Counted from the stretch's first letter, positions 32,565 through 42,683 are shown. The stretch is DNA of 64,000 nucleotides from Puia sp. (GCA_031292515.1 JARLGZ010000275.1:1-64000), one strand, 5' to 3'. Numbers and translations are program-made. The notes: a model not told the origin generated them from the sequence alone.

Positions 32565-33347
32565 CTACAGGATGGTCAGGTTTTTGGATTTATAAGCCTG
32601 CAGCTCGTTGCTGTCCGGGGGCAGTTCCGTGATCAGGTAGTCGACTTCGTCGATATCTGCTATTTTGATTTGCATGACGGAATTCAGCTTTTCAGAGATC
32701 GAGAGGATGGCTACTTTCTCCGCTGCTTTTATCATGGCCTTTTTTACCTGGATGGTCTCCCAATCCGAATCGGTCAATCCGTTGCTGTAGTCGATGGCAT
32801 TCGTTCCGAGTATGCAGAGATCCGACTTGATATTAGCAAGATATTCGAAGACTTCGCCACTTACCGTCATCTGGCTGTAAGCAGAGACCTGGCCGCCGAT
32901 CATAATGGTTTTGATCATGGGTTTATCCAGCAATTCTACTGCGGTAAGTACATTGACCGTTATGAAGGTGGCCCTGAGCGTGTTGGGGATCTTTTTGATA
33001 AACTCGCGCACGGTCGTGCCTCCGCCGATCAGAACGACAATATCGTCTTTCAGCAGATTCAGGGTCTTTTCCGCAATGACGAGTTTATTGGTCTGTGCGT
33101 AGGTTTCCGACTCGTGACCGTAGTGGTAGGCGGCGGACATGACCCCTCCCTTTATCCGTATCACCTGACCGTCTTCCGCCAGTTCATTCACATCCCGGCG
33201 GATCGTGTCCTCGGAAACGTCTATGAGGTTTACCAGGTCATTGAACATCAACCGCGTATGGATGTTTACCTGCTTAATGATCAGGTTTTTGCGTTCCCTT
33301 TTCGGTAAAGCTATCGCCATGGGGCTATTTGTTTTATTTGTTGTCAT
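32565..33347 (-). CDS. DeoR/GlpR-family sugar-responsive repressor
   Basis: The predicted protein has about 260 residues. The N-terminal DeoR helix-turn-helix (LVNLIDVSEDTIRRDVNELA) is followed by the DeoR C-terminal sensor with GGGTTVREF and LGTNAIDYSNGLTD. These proteins bind phosphorylated sugars. The start at 33347 is uncertain; an ATG at 33320 (MAIALPKRE) is equally reasonable. It is divergent from the SusC gene across about 390 bases with TGCAAA-type inverted repeats, which makes it the likely regulator of the locus that follows. Confidence 0.9.
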   Translation of the reverse strand: MTTNKTNSPMAIALPKRERKNLIIKQVNIHTRLMFNDLVNLIDVSEDTIRRDVNELAEDGQVIRIKGGVMSAAYHYGHESETYAQTNKLVIAEKTLNLLKDDIVVLIGGGTTVREFIKKIPNTLRATFITVNVLTAVELLDKPMIKTIMIGGQVSAYSQMTVSGEVFEYLANIKSDLCILGTNAIDYSNGLTDSDWETIQVKKAMIKAAEKVAILSISEKLNSVMQIKIADIDEVDYLITELPPDSNELQAYKSKNLTIL

Positions 33348-33524
33348 TCGTAAGCAATCCTGGTTAATAACCTCGTGTATTCGATCGGTAAAGCAGGAGG
33401 GAGCACAATATTGCGGAAAAGGTTGCAAATCTCAAAGCCCTGCAAATTACAATACCGAAACTTAATGAATTGTTATGGATGACATAAAAAGCGATTAAAA
33501 TGCGACCTGAACATATTCATTTTT

Positions 33525-33539
33525 TTGCATATTTTGCAA
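33525..33539. promoter_or_regulatory. TTGCA/TGCAA inverted repeat in the deoR-susC region
   Basis: TTGCA-TATTT-TGCAA forms a 15-base inverted repeat between the divergent DeoR-type and SusC genes. It has the same half-site as the second repeat 87 bases away. Confidence 0.55.
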
Positions 33540-33625
33540 TATTAAGTCTTTAATTCGCAGAATAGTGGAAAAAATAATCATATTTAGCAAGATTGTGCCG
33601 CAAAAACTAAGTGATTTCTTGTATA

Positions 33626-33640
33626 TGCAAAATATTTGCA
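33626..33640. promoter_or_regulatory. TGCAAA/TTTGCA inverted repeat upstream of susC
   Basis: TGCAAA-ATA-TTTGCA is a perfect 15-base inverted repeat about 100 bases before the SusC start, and another TTTGCA half-site follows at about 33648. Together with the repeat at 33525 it is a candidate operator pair for the DeoR-type regulator. Confidence 0.6.
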
Positions 33641-33740
33641 GTTATTATTTGCATTTTTGATTTTTAATTATACATTCGAAGCAGATTTTGCAACAAGGGG
33701 ACAACCAAGGACTATTCTACACTCACTAAAGCAAACTGCA

Positions 33741-36700
33741 ATGAAAAAAACCAAACTCACTGCGATGGGCAGCCTCCTGGCATGCTTCCTATTCGCTTTT
33801 TCCTTCGGCCAGGCTCAATCCACACAAATTAAAGGGTCCGTCAAAGGGCCCGATGGTGCTCCACTGGTCGGCGCGACCGTCGCACTGGCATCCAGCAAAA
33901 GCATCGCAACCGTAACGGGCGCTTCCGGTAATTTCACCTTGAATATCCCGGCGGGAAAGGCGCAGGGAACCATAAAACTCTCGATCAGCTCGATCGGTTT
34001 CCAGACAAAAGAAATCGTCCTTGAAAACGGTCAGTCAGAATTGGTCGTCCTGCTCGAAAGCAGCCATGCCGTCCTGAACGAAGTAGTGGTCACTGCCCTC
34101 GGCATCAACCGCCAGAAAAGATCTATTGCCTACTCAGTCACGGAAGTAAAGGGCGAAGAATTCACCACCGCCAGAGAGAATAACGTGGCCAATGCCCTGA
34201 CCGGTAAGGTCGCTGGTGTAAACGCCGCAGGTCTTTCCACAGGCCCGGGTGGTTCCAGCCGTGTCACCATCCGCGGAAACGGGTCCCTGAACGGAGACAA
34301 CCAGCCTTTGTATGTCGTCAACGGTATGCCGATCGACAATTCCGTGCCGGGTGGAGCTCCCACCGTCGACGGTAGTACTACTAATGTGGATCGCGGAGAT
34401 GGAATCGCCGGCATAAACCCGGACGATATCGAGACCATCAGCGTATTGAAGGGAGGCACGGCCGCCGCTCTTTACGGATCCCGCGCCAGTAACGGGGTCA
34501 TCCTGATCACCACCAAAAAAGGACGTGCGCAAAAAGGCATAGGGGTAGACTACAGTTCCACCGCTACCATCGAAAACCCAGCTGTTATTCCTCAGTTTCA
34601 GTTCGAATATGGCCAGGGCAATGCCGTGATCCCTACCGATCTGGCCGATGCGCAAGCCACCGGAAGAAGATCCTGGGGTGCAAAAATCGACGGCTCCACG
34701 GACTACGTGGCCGTAGACGGCAAGACCCATCCTTATACCGCCAAGAAAAGGAACGTACAGAACTTTTATCAGACAGGCTCCACCTTTACCAATACATTGG
34801 CCATGGCGGGGGGCAACCAGGATGTCCAATATCGTTTTTCTGCCGCCGATCTCAACAGCCAGGGGATCCTTCCCAAAACCACCTATGAACGTAAGACATT
34901 CAATGTCTCCCTGAATGCGAAGCTGAATGACCAGCTCTCTTTTGACGCCGTGGCCCAGTACAACCTGGAAGTCGGTCATGACCGCACCGGTGCGGGGGAT
35001 GCATTGGGCAATCCCAACTGGACTCCGCTGCTGATCGCCAATACGGCAGATGTCCGTTGGCTGAAACCCGGCTATGACGCGAACGGTAATGAAGTTGTAT
35101 GGAATGATGCCTCCATCGCTTCAAACGGGTATTTCGTGATCAACAAGTTCCAGGAGAACGATACCAAGAACCGCTTTATCGGGCAGGGATCCATCACGTA
35201 TAAATTATTAAGCAACCTGATTTTCAAGGGGACGGTCAGCCGGGATTTCTACAGCTACGACTATTACAATATCCTGCCGACCGGAACGCTCTATACGCCG
35301 CTTGGTCAGTACCAGGGCATCAAGAGTGATGTCTCCGAAACAAACAGTCTCGTCACGGGCACATACACCACCCCGCTGACAAAGGACATCGGGTTCTCCC
35401 TGCTGGGTGGTTTCAACAGCCGGAAAAACTCAGCGCGTGAGGTCGACTTCAACGGCTCTCAGTTCATCATCCCCTATTTTTATACGTTCGCCAATCTTGC
35501 TCAGCAATCGACCGCATTGAGCGATCCGCATATCGTCACCAACTCTATATTCGGTTCTGCCGACTTTGACTACAAGAAATTGCTCTTCATCACCGTTACC
35601 GGCAGAGAAGATTGGTTCTCCACGCTGAATCCACAGAACGATCATATCTTCTATCCCAGTGTCGGCGGTAGCTTTATCCTGTCGGATGCGGTCAAATTGC
35701 CTTCGTTCTTCAATTTTGCCAAATTGAGGAGCTCCTGGGCCCAGGTCGGTGGCGGAGCGCCCGACCCCTATGCCGTCAATCTGTCCTACAGCAACGTTGC
35801 GAGTGCGGGTCAACCTTTGCTGAATGTGTCCAGTAACAATATCGCCAATCCCAACCTGAAGCCGTATACGTCCACTACTTTTGAAGCGGGCTTCGAAACG
35901 CAGATGCTGGGCAACCGTCTGGGTCTGGACTTTACCTATTACAAACGCAAGACCCGGAATGACATCGTTAACACTTCGATTTCCGAAACCTCGGGTTATA
36001 ACAGCGTCATCCTCAACGTCGGTGAATTACAGAATCAGGGCGTGGAAATACTGGTGACGGGAAAACTGATCCGGAAGAAAAACTTCGGATGGAATGTGAG
36101 CTACAATGTCGCGTATAACGACAACAAGGTGATCCAACTGGCTTCCGGCCTGGACAATATCCAGATCGCTTCCACGGTCAACGGATACGCCACCCTGAAC
36201 CATATCGTCGGCCGGCCCTTCGGCACCATCATGGGTACGAGTATGCAAACCGACGCGAAGGGAAACATCGTATTCGATGCCGCCGCGGGAACTCCTGTCG
36301 TATCATCCCCCCATATATTGGGTAACAGCGTTGCTCCGACCACCATGGGTCTCACCAACGAGTTCCATTACAAGAATTTTTCGTTCAGCTTCCTGCTCGA
36401 CGGCAAATTCGGCAATAAGATCTTCTCCGTCTTTGAAGTATATGCCACCCGTATGGGCAAGCTGACCTCTACCTTGCCCGGCAGGGAAAATGGTTTAGTG
36501 GTGAAGGGAGTAGACCAGTCGGGCAACCCTTATTCCAACACGATTTCGGTGGGCAACCTTGCTGCATGGTATAATAATATCAAGAGTTATTCCGACCATT
36601 TTATCCATGATGGAAGCTTTGTAAAATTACGCCAGACCATATTGACGTATAATATCCCGGTGTCCGGAATCAAGAAAGTGAAACTCCAGGGGCTCAGTCT

Positions 36701-36854
36701 GTCTTTTGTCGCGCGTAACCTGCTGACCCTGTATAAGGAAACAAAAAATTTCGATCCCGAACAGAGCTTCACCAACAGTAACGGACAGGGATTCGAATCC
36801 ATCGGATTGCCGCGTACCCGGTCATTGGGCTTAAACCTGGCTGTTAAATTCTAA
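33741..36854 (+). CDS. SusC/RagA-type TonB-linked outer-membrane transporter
   Basis: The predicted protein has 1037 residues: signal peptide (MKKTKLTAMGSLLACFLFAF), a CarboxypepD-regulatory-like domain (about 30-115; IKGSVKGPDGAPLVGATV), the TonB-dependent plug (about 120-240; EVVVTALGINRQ, PLYVVNGMPIDN, IETISVLKGGTAAALYGSRA) and a 22-stranded barrel ending in LGLNLAVKF with the C-terminal Phe. With SusD it imports oligomers through the outer membrane. It is followed by SusD after 63 bases. The substrate is probably amino-sugar or glycopeptide-like, judging by the GH20 gene downstream. Confidence 0.97.
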   Translation: MKKTKLTAMGSLLACFLFAFSFGQAQSTQIKGSVKGPDGAPLVGATVALASSKSIATVTGASGNFTLNIPAGKAQGTIKLSISSIGFQTKEIVLENGQSELVVLLESSHAVLNEVVVTALGINRQKRSIAYSVTEVKGEEFTTARENNVANALTGKVAGVNAAGLSTGPGGSSRVTIRGNGSLNGDNQPLYVVNGMPIDNSVPGGAPTVDGSTTNVDRGDGIAGINPDDIETISVLKGGTAAALYGSRASNGVILITTKKGRAQKGIGVDYSSTATIENPAVIPQFQFEYGQGNAVIPTDLADAQATGRRSWGAKIDGSTDYVAVDGKTHPYTAKKRNVQNFYQTGSTFTNTLAMAGGNQDVQYRFSAADLNSQGILPKTTYERKTFNVSLNAKLNDQLSFDAVAQYNLEVGHDRTGAGDALGNPNWTPLLIANTADVRWLKPGYDANGNEVVWNDASIASNGYFVINKFQENDTKNRFIGQGSITYKLLSNLIFKGTVSRDFYSYDYYNILPTGTLYTPLGQYQGIKSDVSETNSLVTGTYTTPLTKDIGFSLLGGFNSRKNSAREVDFNGSQFIIPYFYTFANLAQQSTALSDPHIVTNSIFGSADFDYKKLLFITVTGREDWFSTLNPQNDHIFYPSVGGSFILSDAVKLPSFFNFAKLRSSWAQVGGGAPDPYAVNLSYSNVASAGQPLLNVSSNNIANPNLKPYTSTTFEAGFETQMLGNRLGLDFTYYKRKTRNDIVNTSISETSGYNSVILNVGELQNQGVEILVTGKLIRKKNFGWNVSYNVAYNDNKVIQLASGLDNIQIASTVNGYATLNHIVGRPFGTIMGTSMQTDAKGNIVFDAAAGTPVVSSPHILGNSVAPTTMGLTNEFHYKNFSFSFLLDGKFGNKIFSVFEVYATRMGKLTSTLPGRENGLVVKGVDQSGNPYSNTISVGNLAAWYNNIKSYSDHFIHDGSFVKLRQTILTYNIPVSGIKKVKLQGLSLSFVARNLLTLYKETKNFDPEQSFTNSNGQGFESIGLPRTRSLGLNLAVKF

Positions 36855-36917
36855 AGTTGTTTATAAGGCTGTATGTGCCCTTCGCAAGGTCATTTGTGAA
36901 CAAAAAAAAAGACGAAT

Positions 36918-38465
36918 ATGAATCTTACAAGAAATTATATAAAAAATTACAGGGACTGCCTGCTTGTATTGCTGGGCGCCTTTGCTCTCCAATCCTGCGA
37001 TAAGAAGTTCGCGCAGATCAATACAAACCCGGATGCCACGTCTACGGTCGTGCCCTCCTATGTATTCACCAAGGCCGAATATGACGGGGTCAGCAATATG
37101 CTGGACCTGTTGATTGGCACCATGCAATACACGACCAGCTATAACGATGTGGCGGGTTTTGGCTCTAAGTATTCTCCGGGCCAGTCGACACAAACTTTTG
37201 GAGCTTTTGACGGCGCCTATACCAACTGGGTCAACGAGCTTGAAATCGTTATGAAGGCTTTGCAGGGAGATGCCACCCAGTCCAATCTCCTGCTGGAAGC
37301 GAAGATCTGGCGGGTCTACTGTTTCAGCCGTCTCACCGATTTGTATGGCGATATTCCTTATTCCCAGGCGGCAAAAGGATACGATGCTACGATCTTCAAA
37401 CCGGCATATGACGCTCAGAAAGACATTTATGCGGACATGCTGTCGCAACTGGATTCCTGTGCACAGGCCCTGGATGCTACCAAAGCTACTTTTGGAGCTG
37501 CCGATCTGATCTATGGAGGCAACACCGACCAGTGGAAGAAATTCGCCTACTCCCTGATGTTGCGGCAGGGGATGCGCATGACCAAGGTGGATCCCACTTC
37601 CGCCCAGACCTGGGTCACCAAGGCGATAGCCGGCGGAGTCATCCTGCAGGATGCGGATATTGCAGCCATGAGCTATGTCGGCTCCGGTCAGGATATCAAT
37701 AAGAATCCGCTCGCCAACGATCTCTGGACAAATGACTATATCGCACAGGATGGTTTCACAAATACAGAAGGCGGCAAGTACCAGGACGTATGGATCAATT
37801 ATCTGAAGGCGAACAACGATCCCCGCCTGCCCGTGATCTCGATCGTATACAATAATGGCGTGGCGGATACCAGCGTCGCCCTCCAGGTTGGAATGGGTGC
37901 CGACTACCCCAACGCAAAACCACCGCTTTTTGGAACTTATTCCGAGCCAAACCCGAAAACGGTACTGCTCCTGAACTCTCCCAGGCTTCTTTATACGGCA
38001 GCTGAATCCTACTACCTGCTGACAGAAGCAGCTTTGAGAGGTTGGTATCCTGCCGGAGACCCTGCCATGCTTTTCCAAAACGGGATCCAGGCTGCCATGC
38101 GTCAATGGGCGCTGATTGCTCCCGTCGATGGCGTCATACCACCTGCGCGGATCGCTGCTTATGTGGCAAACAATCCTTTAAATACGGCCGGCTCTTTTGA
38201 CGACCAGATGAACCAGATCTATACTGAATTCTGGGCCAGTGTCTTCCCGGATGCGCAGGAAGCTTTTGCCAATTACCGCAGGACGGGTTATCCGGCCCTG
38301 GTACCTAATAACTATCCGCTCAATGTCACCGGTGGGCAGATATTCAGAAGGATGTTATATCCGCAGTCGGAGCAGACGCTGAATGCGGAATCTTATGCGG
38401 CGGCGATCGCCCGGCAGGGCCCCGATGCACTGCTGACGCATATCTGGTGGGATGTAGCGCAATAG
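36918..38465 (+). CDS. SusD/RagB-family nutrient-binding lipoprotein
   Basis: This 515-residue surface lipoprotein has a signal ending LQSCDKK with the lipid-modified Cys at about residue 27. The early segment FAQINTNPDATS and the helical TPR-like scaffold match the SusD-like group associated with N-acetyl sugars and glycans. It caps the SusC barrel and binds substrate. SusC and SusD genes of this kind are normally cotranscribed. A 240-base gap separates it from the GH20 gene. Confidence 0.94.
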   Translation: MNLTRNYIKNYRDCLLVLLGAFALQSCDKKFAQINTNPDATSTVVPSYVFTKAEYDGVSNMLDLLIGTMQYTTSYNDVAGFGSKYSPGQSTQTFGAFDGAYTNWVNELEIVMKALQGDATQSNLLLEAKIWRVYCFSRLTDLYGDIPYSQAAKGYDATIFKPAYDAQKDIYADMLSQLDSCAQALDATKATFGAADLIYGGNTDQWKKFAYSLMLRQGMRMTKVDPTSAQTWVTKAIAGGVILQDADIAAMSYVGSGQDINKNPLANDLWTNDYIAQDGFTNTEGGKYQDVWINYLKANNDPRLPVISIVYNNGVADTSVALQVGMGADYPNAKPPLFGTYSEPNPKTVLLLNSPRLLYTAAESYYLLTEAALRGWYPAGDPAMLFQNGIQAAMRQWALIAPVDGVIPPARIAAYVANNPLNTAGSFDDQMNQIYTEFWASVFPDAQEAFANYRRTGYPALVPNNYPLNVTGGQIFRRMLYPQSEQTLNAESYAAAIARQGPDALLTHIWWDVAQ

Positions 38466-38704
38466 CAGGGTGGTTAAGGCGCTGGTTTTATATCCGGCTG
38501 TTTTGTCTTATAACAGTAAAGAGCGTTTATTATAAGCTGTGTTTTGGTTACAAAAAAGGGGGCAATTCTTTGCCCTCTTTTCCCATCTTAGAAGGGCTAA
38601 TGAATGCGATGACCGGTTAGGCAGGCTGATTATTTATAATGAGCCGATCAACTGCCTGCCACGACGATTAATCACTAAGACGATCATACAAAGACGATCA
38701 ACAG
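38466..38704. repeat. Gap between SusD and GH20 with GACGAT repeats
   Basis: Most of the gap shows no gene. From about 38660 to the GH20 start there are four spaced copies of GACGATTAA or GACGATCA, and the fourth runs into the first codons of the GH20 gene, making its exact start less certain. Confidence 0.65.
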
Positions 38705-41146
38705 ATGATTCAGACGATTAACAGACCCCGTCAACGGGCCTTGCCAATAGGCGGATGGTTCCTGCTCTTGCTCAGCGGACTGAGCTGTACCGCGCAGCAG
38801 GATCTCTCCGCGGTGATCCCCCGGCCTGTCAGCTATCAAAGCCGCGGGGGGAGTTTTCTGATGGATAAGACCACCCGCATCCTCACCTCCGCGGACAAGA
38901 ATGACAGCCATTTGCGGTTCCTCGCGGGCACACTCCGGGAATTGACGGGGCTCCCCCTTCCGATTGTGGATGAGCCGCGTACGGGGAGTCCGCAACAAAC
39001 CGCGACGGGGACCCTGCAATTCGATATCGACACGGCCGGAGGATTGGGACCGGAGGGGTATCGGCTGGTGGTCGATCCGGCACATATCCTTATCACCGGA
39101 CAGGATGAAGCGGGCATCTTTTATGGGTTGCAAACGCTGGTACAGCTCATGACTAACCCGTTAAAGGCCACACACTCGTTGCAAACGACCCGCTCTTCTG
39201 CTCATCCTTTACAAACAGCCCCTCCTGTCCGGGCGGTATACCGGATAGGAGCGTGCGCCGTTACCGACTATCCGCGTTTTCACTACCGGGGGATGCACCT
39301 CGACGTAAGCCGTCATTTGTTCCCGGTGCCCGTTATCGAAAAATGGATCGATGCACTGGCTTCCTTCAAGATCAATACTTTTCACTGGCATTTGACCGAT
39401 GACCAGGGCTGGCGGATTGAAATAAAGAGATATCCGCGCCTGCAGTCTATATCGGCCTGGCGCGACGAAACGCTGATCGGTCACAAAAAGGAGCTGCCTC
39501 ATCGCTTTGATGGCAAGAAATACGGGGGCTACTACACGCAGGAAGAAGTCCGGGAAATCGTAGGTTTTGCCGCGTCAAGACATATTACGGTGATCCCCGA
39601 AATCGAGATGCCGGGTCATGCCCAGGCAGTCCTGGCCGCTTATCCCGATCTGGGATGCACAGGTGGACCGTATAAGACGGCCACTTATTGGGGAGTGTTC
39701 GATGACGTCTTCTGCGCCGGGAATGATAGTGTGTTTGCCTTTCTGGAGAATGTACTTGACGAAGTAATCGGCTTATTTCCTTCCGCGTATCTCCATATAG
39801 GCGGCGACGAATGTCCGAAGACCCGATGGCATGTTTGTCCCAAATGTCAACGGAGAATGAAGGAACTGGGGCTGCCCGATGAGCATGCCCTGCAAAGTTA
39901 CTTTATACAGCGGATCGGGAAATATGTCAACGGAAAAGGCCGTTCGATCATCGGCTGGGATGAAATTCTGGAAGGAGGTCTCACCCCCGGGGCGACCGTG
40001 ATGAGCTGGCAGGGCGAGGAGGGCGGGTTGGCCGCCGCCCGGCAAAAGCATACGGCCATTATGTCGACCGAGAGCAACCTCTATTTCGATTACTACCAGT
40101 CGTTGTATCCCGAAGAGCCTTTGGCAGCCGGCGGCTATACTCCTTTGCAGAAAGTATATGGCTATGAGCCGCTGGCAGGCGTAAAAGATCCGGATATCCT
40201 GCAAATCCTGCAATATGTCACCGGCGTGCAAGGGCAGCTTTGGACGGAATATCTGGCAACACCCGAACAGGCGGAATATATGCTGTTCCCGAGGGCCGCG
40301 GCGATGGCAGAAGTGGGGTGGAGGCAGGCATCGGATCCCGCGTTGTCGCTGACGGCCGGTTCCCATGGATACCGTCTTGATTATGCCGATTTCCTTAGAC
40401 GGTTCCGGCTTCGGAAGGGCCTGTTGAAAAGACACGGAATCCATTTCGCCGACAATTTTGATGAGATTGTATTCACCAGCGAAGCTTCTCCCGGACGGAC
40501 AAGTGTCGTCCTGTCCAGTTCGCTGCCGGGAGCAGAGATTCGTTATACGACCGGTGGCCGCGAGCCGGGACCGAAGGATGCGGCCTATACGGTGCCGCTG
40601 GTCTTAAAAAAGAGCGTCGTGCTCCGCGCACGCGTCTATTACAACGGGAGACCGTATGGAAGGATATTCCACAAGGAATTTCATCTGCATAAGGCGATAG
40701 GGGCTTTGGTGACCATCGCCCATCCTCCCATGCCCCGGTTCAATCCCGGTCCTTCCGTACTTGTCAACGGCCTGGCAGGCAGCAGCCGCTACAATGACGG
40801 GCAGTGGCTTGGGTTTAGCGGAACCGATGCGGAGATCGTCGTCGACCTGGGAAAAGTGCAGGTTGTCCGGTCCGTAGGCACGGAGGTGCTGAATTATCAT
40901 TGGCAGCGGATGTGGGCCCCTGTATCCCTGGAGTTTTCGGTTTCGACGGATGGCAAAGAATACAGGGAGGTTTACCGACAAACAGAGTTCCCCGTCAACG
41001 GTATCAATCCCATCAGGTGCCTTTTCCCGGAAAGCAACGCCAGATATGTGAAAGTGAGGGCCGTGAACAAGGGGATCATACCGGCTGGCGAATATGGGGC
41101 AGGAGGGAAGGCTTCTCTGCTGCTGGACGAAATCATCGTAGAATAA
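38705..41146 (+). CDS. GH20 beta-N-acetylhexosaminidase with C-terminal carbohydrate-binding regions
   Basis: This 813-residue exported enzyme removes terminal beta-linked GlcNAc or GalNAc by substrate-assisted catalysis. Domains: N-terminal signal (GWFLLLLSGLSC, possibly a lipoprotein), GH20b domain (about 35-195), GH20 barrel (about 200-560) with RGMHLDVSRHLFP, FHWHLTDDQGWRIEI and the catalytic Asp-Glu pair D368-E369 in HIGGDECPKTRW, a chitobiase-type C-terminal domain (about 590-660; IRYTTGGREPGP), and an F5/8 type C-like module (about 680-810). A Ser/Thr/His-rich insert lies near residue 160. It is part of the SusC/SusD locus. Confidence 0.95.
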   Translation: MIQTINRPRQRALPIGGWFLLLLSGLSCTAQQDLSAVIPRPVSYQSRGGSFLMDKTTRILTSADKNDSHLRFLAGTLRELTGLPLPIVDEPRTGSPQQTATGTLQFDIDTAGGLGPEGYRLVVDPAHILITGQDEAGIFYGLQTLVQLMTNPLKATHSLQTTRSSAHPLQTAPPVRAVYRIGACAVTDYPRFHYRGMHLDVSRHLFPVPVIEKWIDALASFKINTFHWHLTDDQGWRIEIKRYPRLQSISAWRDETLIGHKKELPHRFDGKKYGGYYTQEEVREIVGFAASRHITVIPEIEMPGHAQAVLAAYPDLGCTGGPYKTATYWGVFDDVFCAGNDSVFAFLENVLDEVIGLFPSAYLHIGGDECPKTRWHVCPKCQRRMKELGLPDEHALQSYFIQRIGKYVNGKGRSIIGWDEILEGGLTPGATVMSWQGEEGGLAAARQKHTAIMSTESNLYFDYYQSLYPEEPLAAGGYTPLQKVYGYEPLAGVKDPDILQILQYVTGVQGQLWTEYLATPEQAEYMLFPRAAAMAEVGWRQASDPALSLTAGSHGYRLDYADFLRRFRLRKGLLKRHGIHFADNFDEIVFTSEASPGRTSVVLSSSLPGAEIRYTTGGREPGPKDAAYTVPLVLKKSVVLRARVYYNGRPYGRIFHKEFHLHKAIGALVTIAHPPMPRFNPGPSVLVNGLAGSSRYNDGQWLGFSGTDAEIVVDLGKVQVVRSVGTEVLNYHWQRMWAPVSLEFSVSTDGKEYREVYRQTEFPVNGINPIRCLFPESNARYVKVRAVNKGIIPAGEYGAGGKASLLLDEIIVE

Positions 41147-41220
41147 GTGAGATTCATAGAATGAGAGAAATCGTCGTAGAATAAGAGAGATTAACTCGTC
41201 GTAGAATAATAGAGATTAAC
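41129..41220. repeat. Three-fold duplication of the GH20 gene tail
   Basis: The last codons and stop of the GH20 gene (ATCATCGTAGAATAA) recur as TCGTCGTAGAATAA within 41167-41195 and again as CGTCGTAGAATAA within 41197-41220, each followed by GAGATT. The copies lie between the stop codon and the GntP gene and add extra stop codons. Confidence 0.9.
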
Positions 41221-41283
41221 GCAGAAAAAATAGAAAAAAGCAGAAAACCCCCGGAATAAAAAAACTACCGAAAGAATTGAAGA

Positions 41284-42651
41284 ATGGCTCTACCGACTGT
41301 GTTATTGTGCATCGTTCTGCTCATCCTCCTGATTTCATGGTGCAGGCTCAATGCTTTCCTTGCTTTTCTGCTCGTGTCGATCCTGGCGGGTATCCTGTTG
41401 GGAATCCCTTTGAATAAGGTAGTAGCTTCCGTTGAGCACGGCATGGGCGATACCCTGGGTTCCCTCACCATCATTATCGCGCTGGGTGCGATGTTGGGGA
41501 AGTTGGTAGCCTCCAGCGGAGCCGCCCGGACGATCGCAACCAGCCTCATGGATCTTTTCGGGATGAAATATATCCAGTGGGCGCTTGTGGCAACGGGTTT
41601 TATCATTGGAATCCCCTTATTCTACAGCGTCGGATTCGTGCTGATGATTCCGCTGATCTTTTCTGTAGTATATCAGTATAAGCTGCCTGCTGTATATATC
41701 GGGCTTCCTATGCTGGCTGCGCTATCCGTTACCCACGGATTCCTGCCTCCTCATCCTTCTCCCACAGCGCTCGTGGTGCAATTCAAGGCCAATATGGGTT
41801 TTACGCTGCTGTATGGGTTGGCGGTCGCTGTACCTGCCATCATTGTCGCGGGGCCGTTGTTTTCGATGACGTTGAAAAAAATCCCTTCCATTCCTTCAGT
41901 GCTTTTCGGAGAGAATGATCCGGAAGGAGCGGCCGGTATAGCCTCCGGCAACACCGTCTCCGGCGATATCAGATCCCCCGGGGGTCTTCCCGGGCGTTTC
42001 AATAGTTTTGGCAGTTCCCTGCTTCCTGTTTTTATGCTGGTGATAACCGGAGCAGCACAATACTTTTGCTCAGGCCACCATCCGTTGTTGCAGTCCCTTG
42101 CGGGATTTGCGGGGGACCCGGCAATCGTCATGCTGGTATCCCTGCTGGTTGCCGCATATAGTCTGGGTATCTCGATGGGCAAATCCGTGAGCCAGGTAAT
42201 GGGCATCTATGCGGAGGCGATAAAGGACATTGCCATGGTGCTGCTCATCATAGCAGGCGCGGGAGCATTGAAACAGGTACTCTCTGACAGCGGGGTCAGC
42301 GTGGTGATAGCATCCAAATTGCAGTCATTGAAGATGCCTCCGCTGATCCTGGGCTGGCTGATTGCGTCGATCCTCCGGCTTTGTGTCGGATCCGCGACGG
42401 TTGCGGGTCTTACGGCGGCGGGTATCGTGTTGCCGTTGATGAATGTTTCGCACGTGAACCCCAACCTGATGGTTCTTGCGATCGGCGCCGGGAGCCTGAT
42501 GTTCTCCCATGTCAACGATGCGGGATTCTGGATGTTCAAAGAGTATTTCAACCTGACCATAAAAGACACCTTCAAATCCTGGTCGGTGATGGAGACGCTT
42601 GTCGGCCTGGTAGGTCTGATGGGTGTTTTGTTGCTGAATAGGCTGGTTTAA
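41284..42651 (+). CDS. GntP-family gluconate/organic-acid permease
   Basis: This 455-residue membrane protein with about 12-14 helices belongs to the GntP family of proton-coupled importers of gluconate, 2-keto acids or D-serine. Seen are the N-terminal LLCIVLLILLISWCRLNAF, SLTIIIALGAMLGKLV, IGIPLFYSVGFVLMIPLIF, THGFLPPHPSPTA and a C-terminal SATVAGLTAAGIVLP segment. The central loop (NDPEGAAGIASGNTVSGD) is longer than usual and low in complexity. Placed after GH20, it should import a small acid or amino-sugar acid released from the glycan. Confidence 0.93.
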   Translation: MALPTVLLCIVLLILLISWCRLNAFLAFLLVSILAGILLGIPLNKVVASVEHGMGDTLGSLTIIIALGAMLGKLVASSGAARTIATSLMDLFGMKYIQWALVATGFIIGIPLFYSVGFVLMIPLIFSVVYQYKLPAVYIGLPMLAALSVTHGFLPPHPSPTALVVQFKANMGFTLLYGLAVAVPAIIVAGPLFSMTLKKIPSIPSVLFGENDPEGAAGIASGNTVSGDIRSPGGLPGRFNSFGSSLLPVFMLVITGAAQYFCSGHHPLLQSLAGFAGDPAIVMLVSLLVAAYSLGISMGKSVSQVMGIYAEAIKDIAMVLLIIAGAGALKQVLSDSGVSVVIASKLQSLKMPPLILGWLIASILRLCVGSATVAGLTAAGIVLPLMNVSHVNPNLMVLAIGAGSLMFSHVNDAGFWMFKEYFNLTIKDTFKSWSVMETLVGLVGLMGVLLLNRLV

Positions 42652-42683
42652 AATATCTTTATTATAATTCTTAATAGTAGTAT

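Noticed and set aside
36789-36800. ATTCGAATCC resembling a tRNA T-arm
   Set aside because: It lies inside the SusC coding region with no acceptor or anticodon stem around it. No tRNA was found in the window.
36861-38105. 414-codon open frame antisense to SusD
   Set aside because: It overlaps the SusD gene on the other strand and has no family features or ribosome-binding site.
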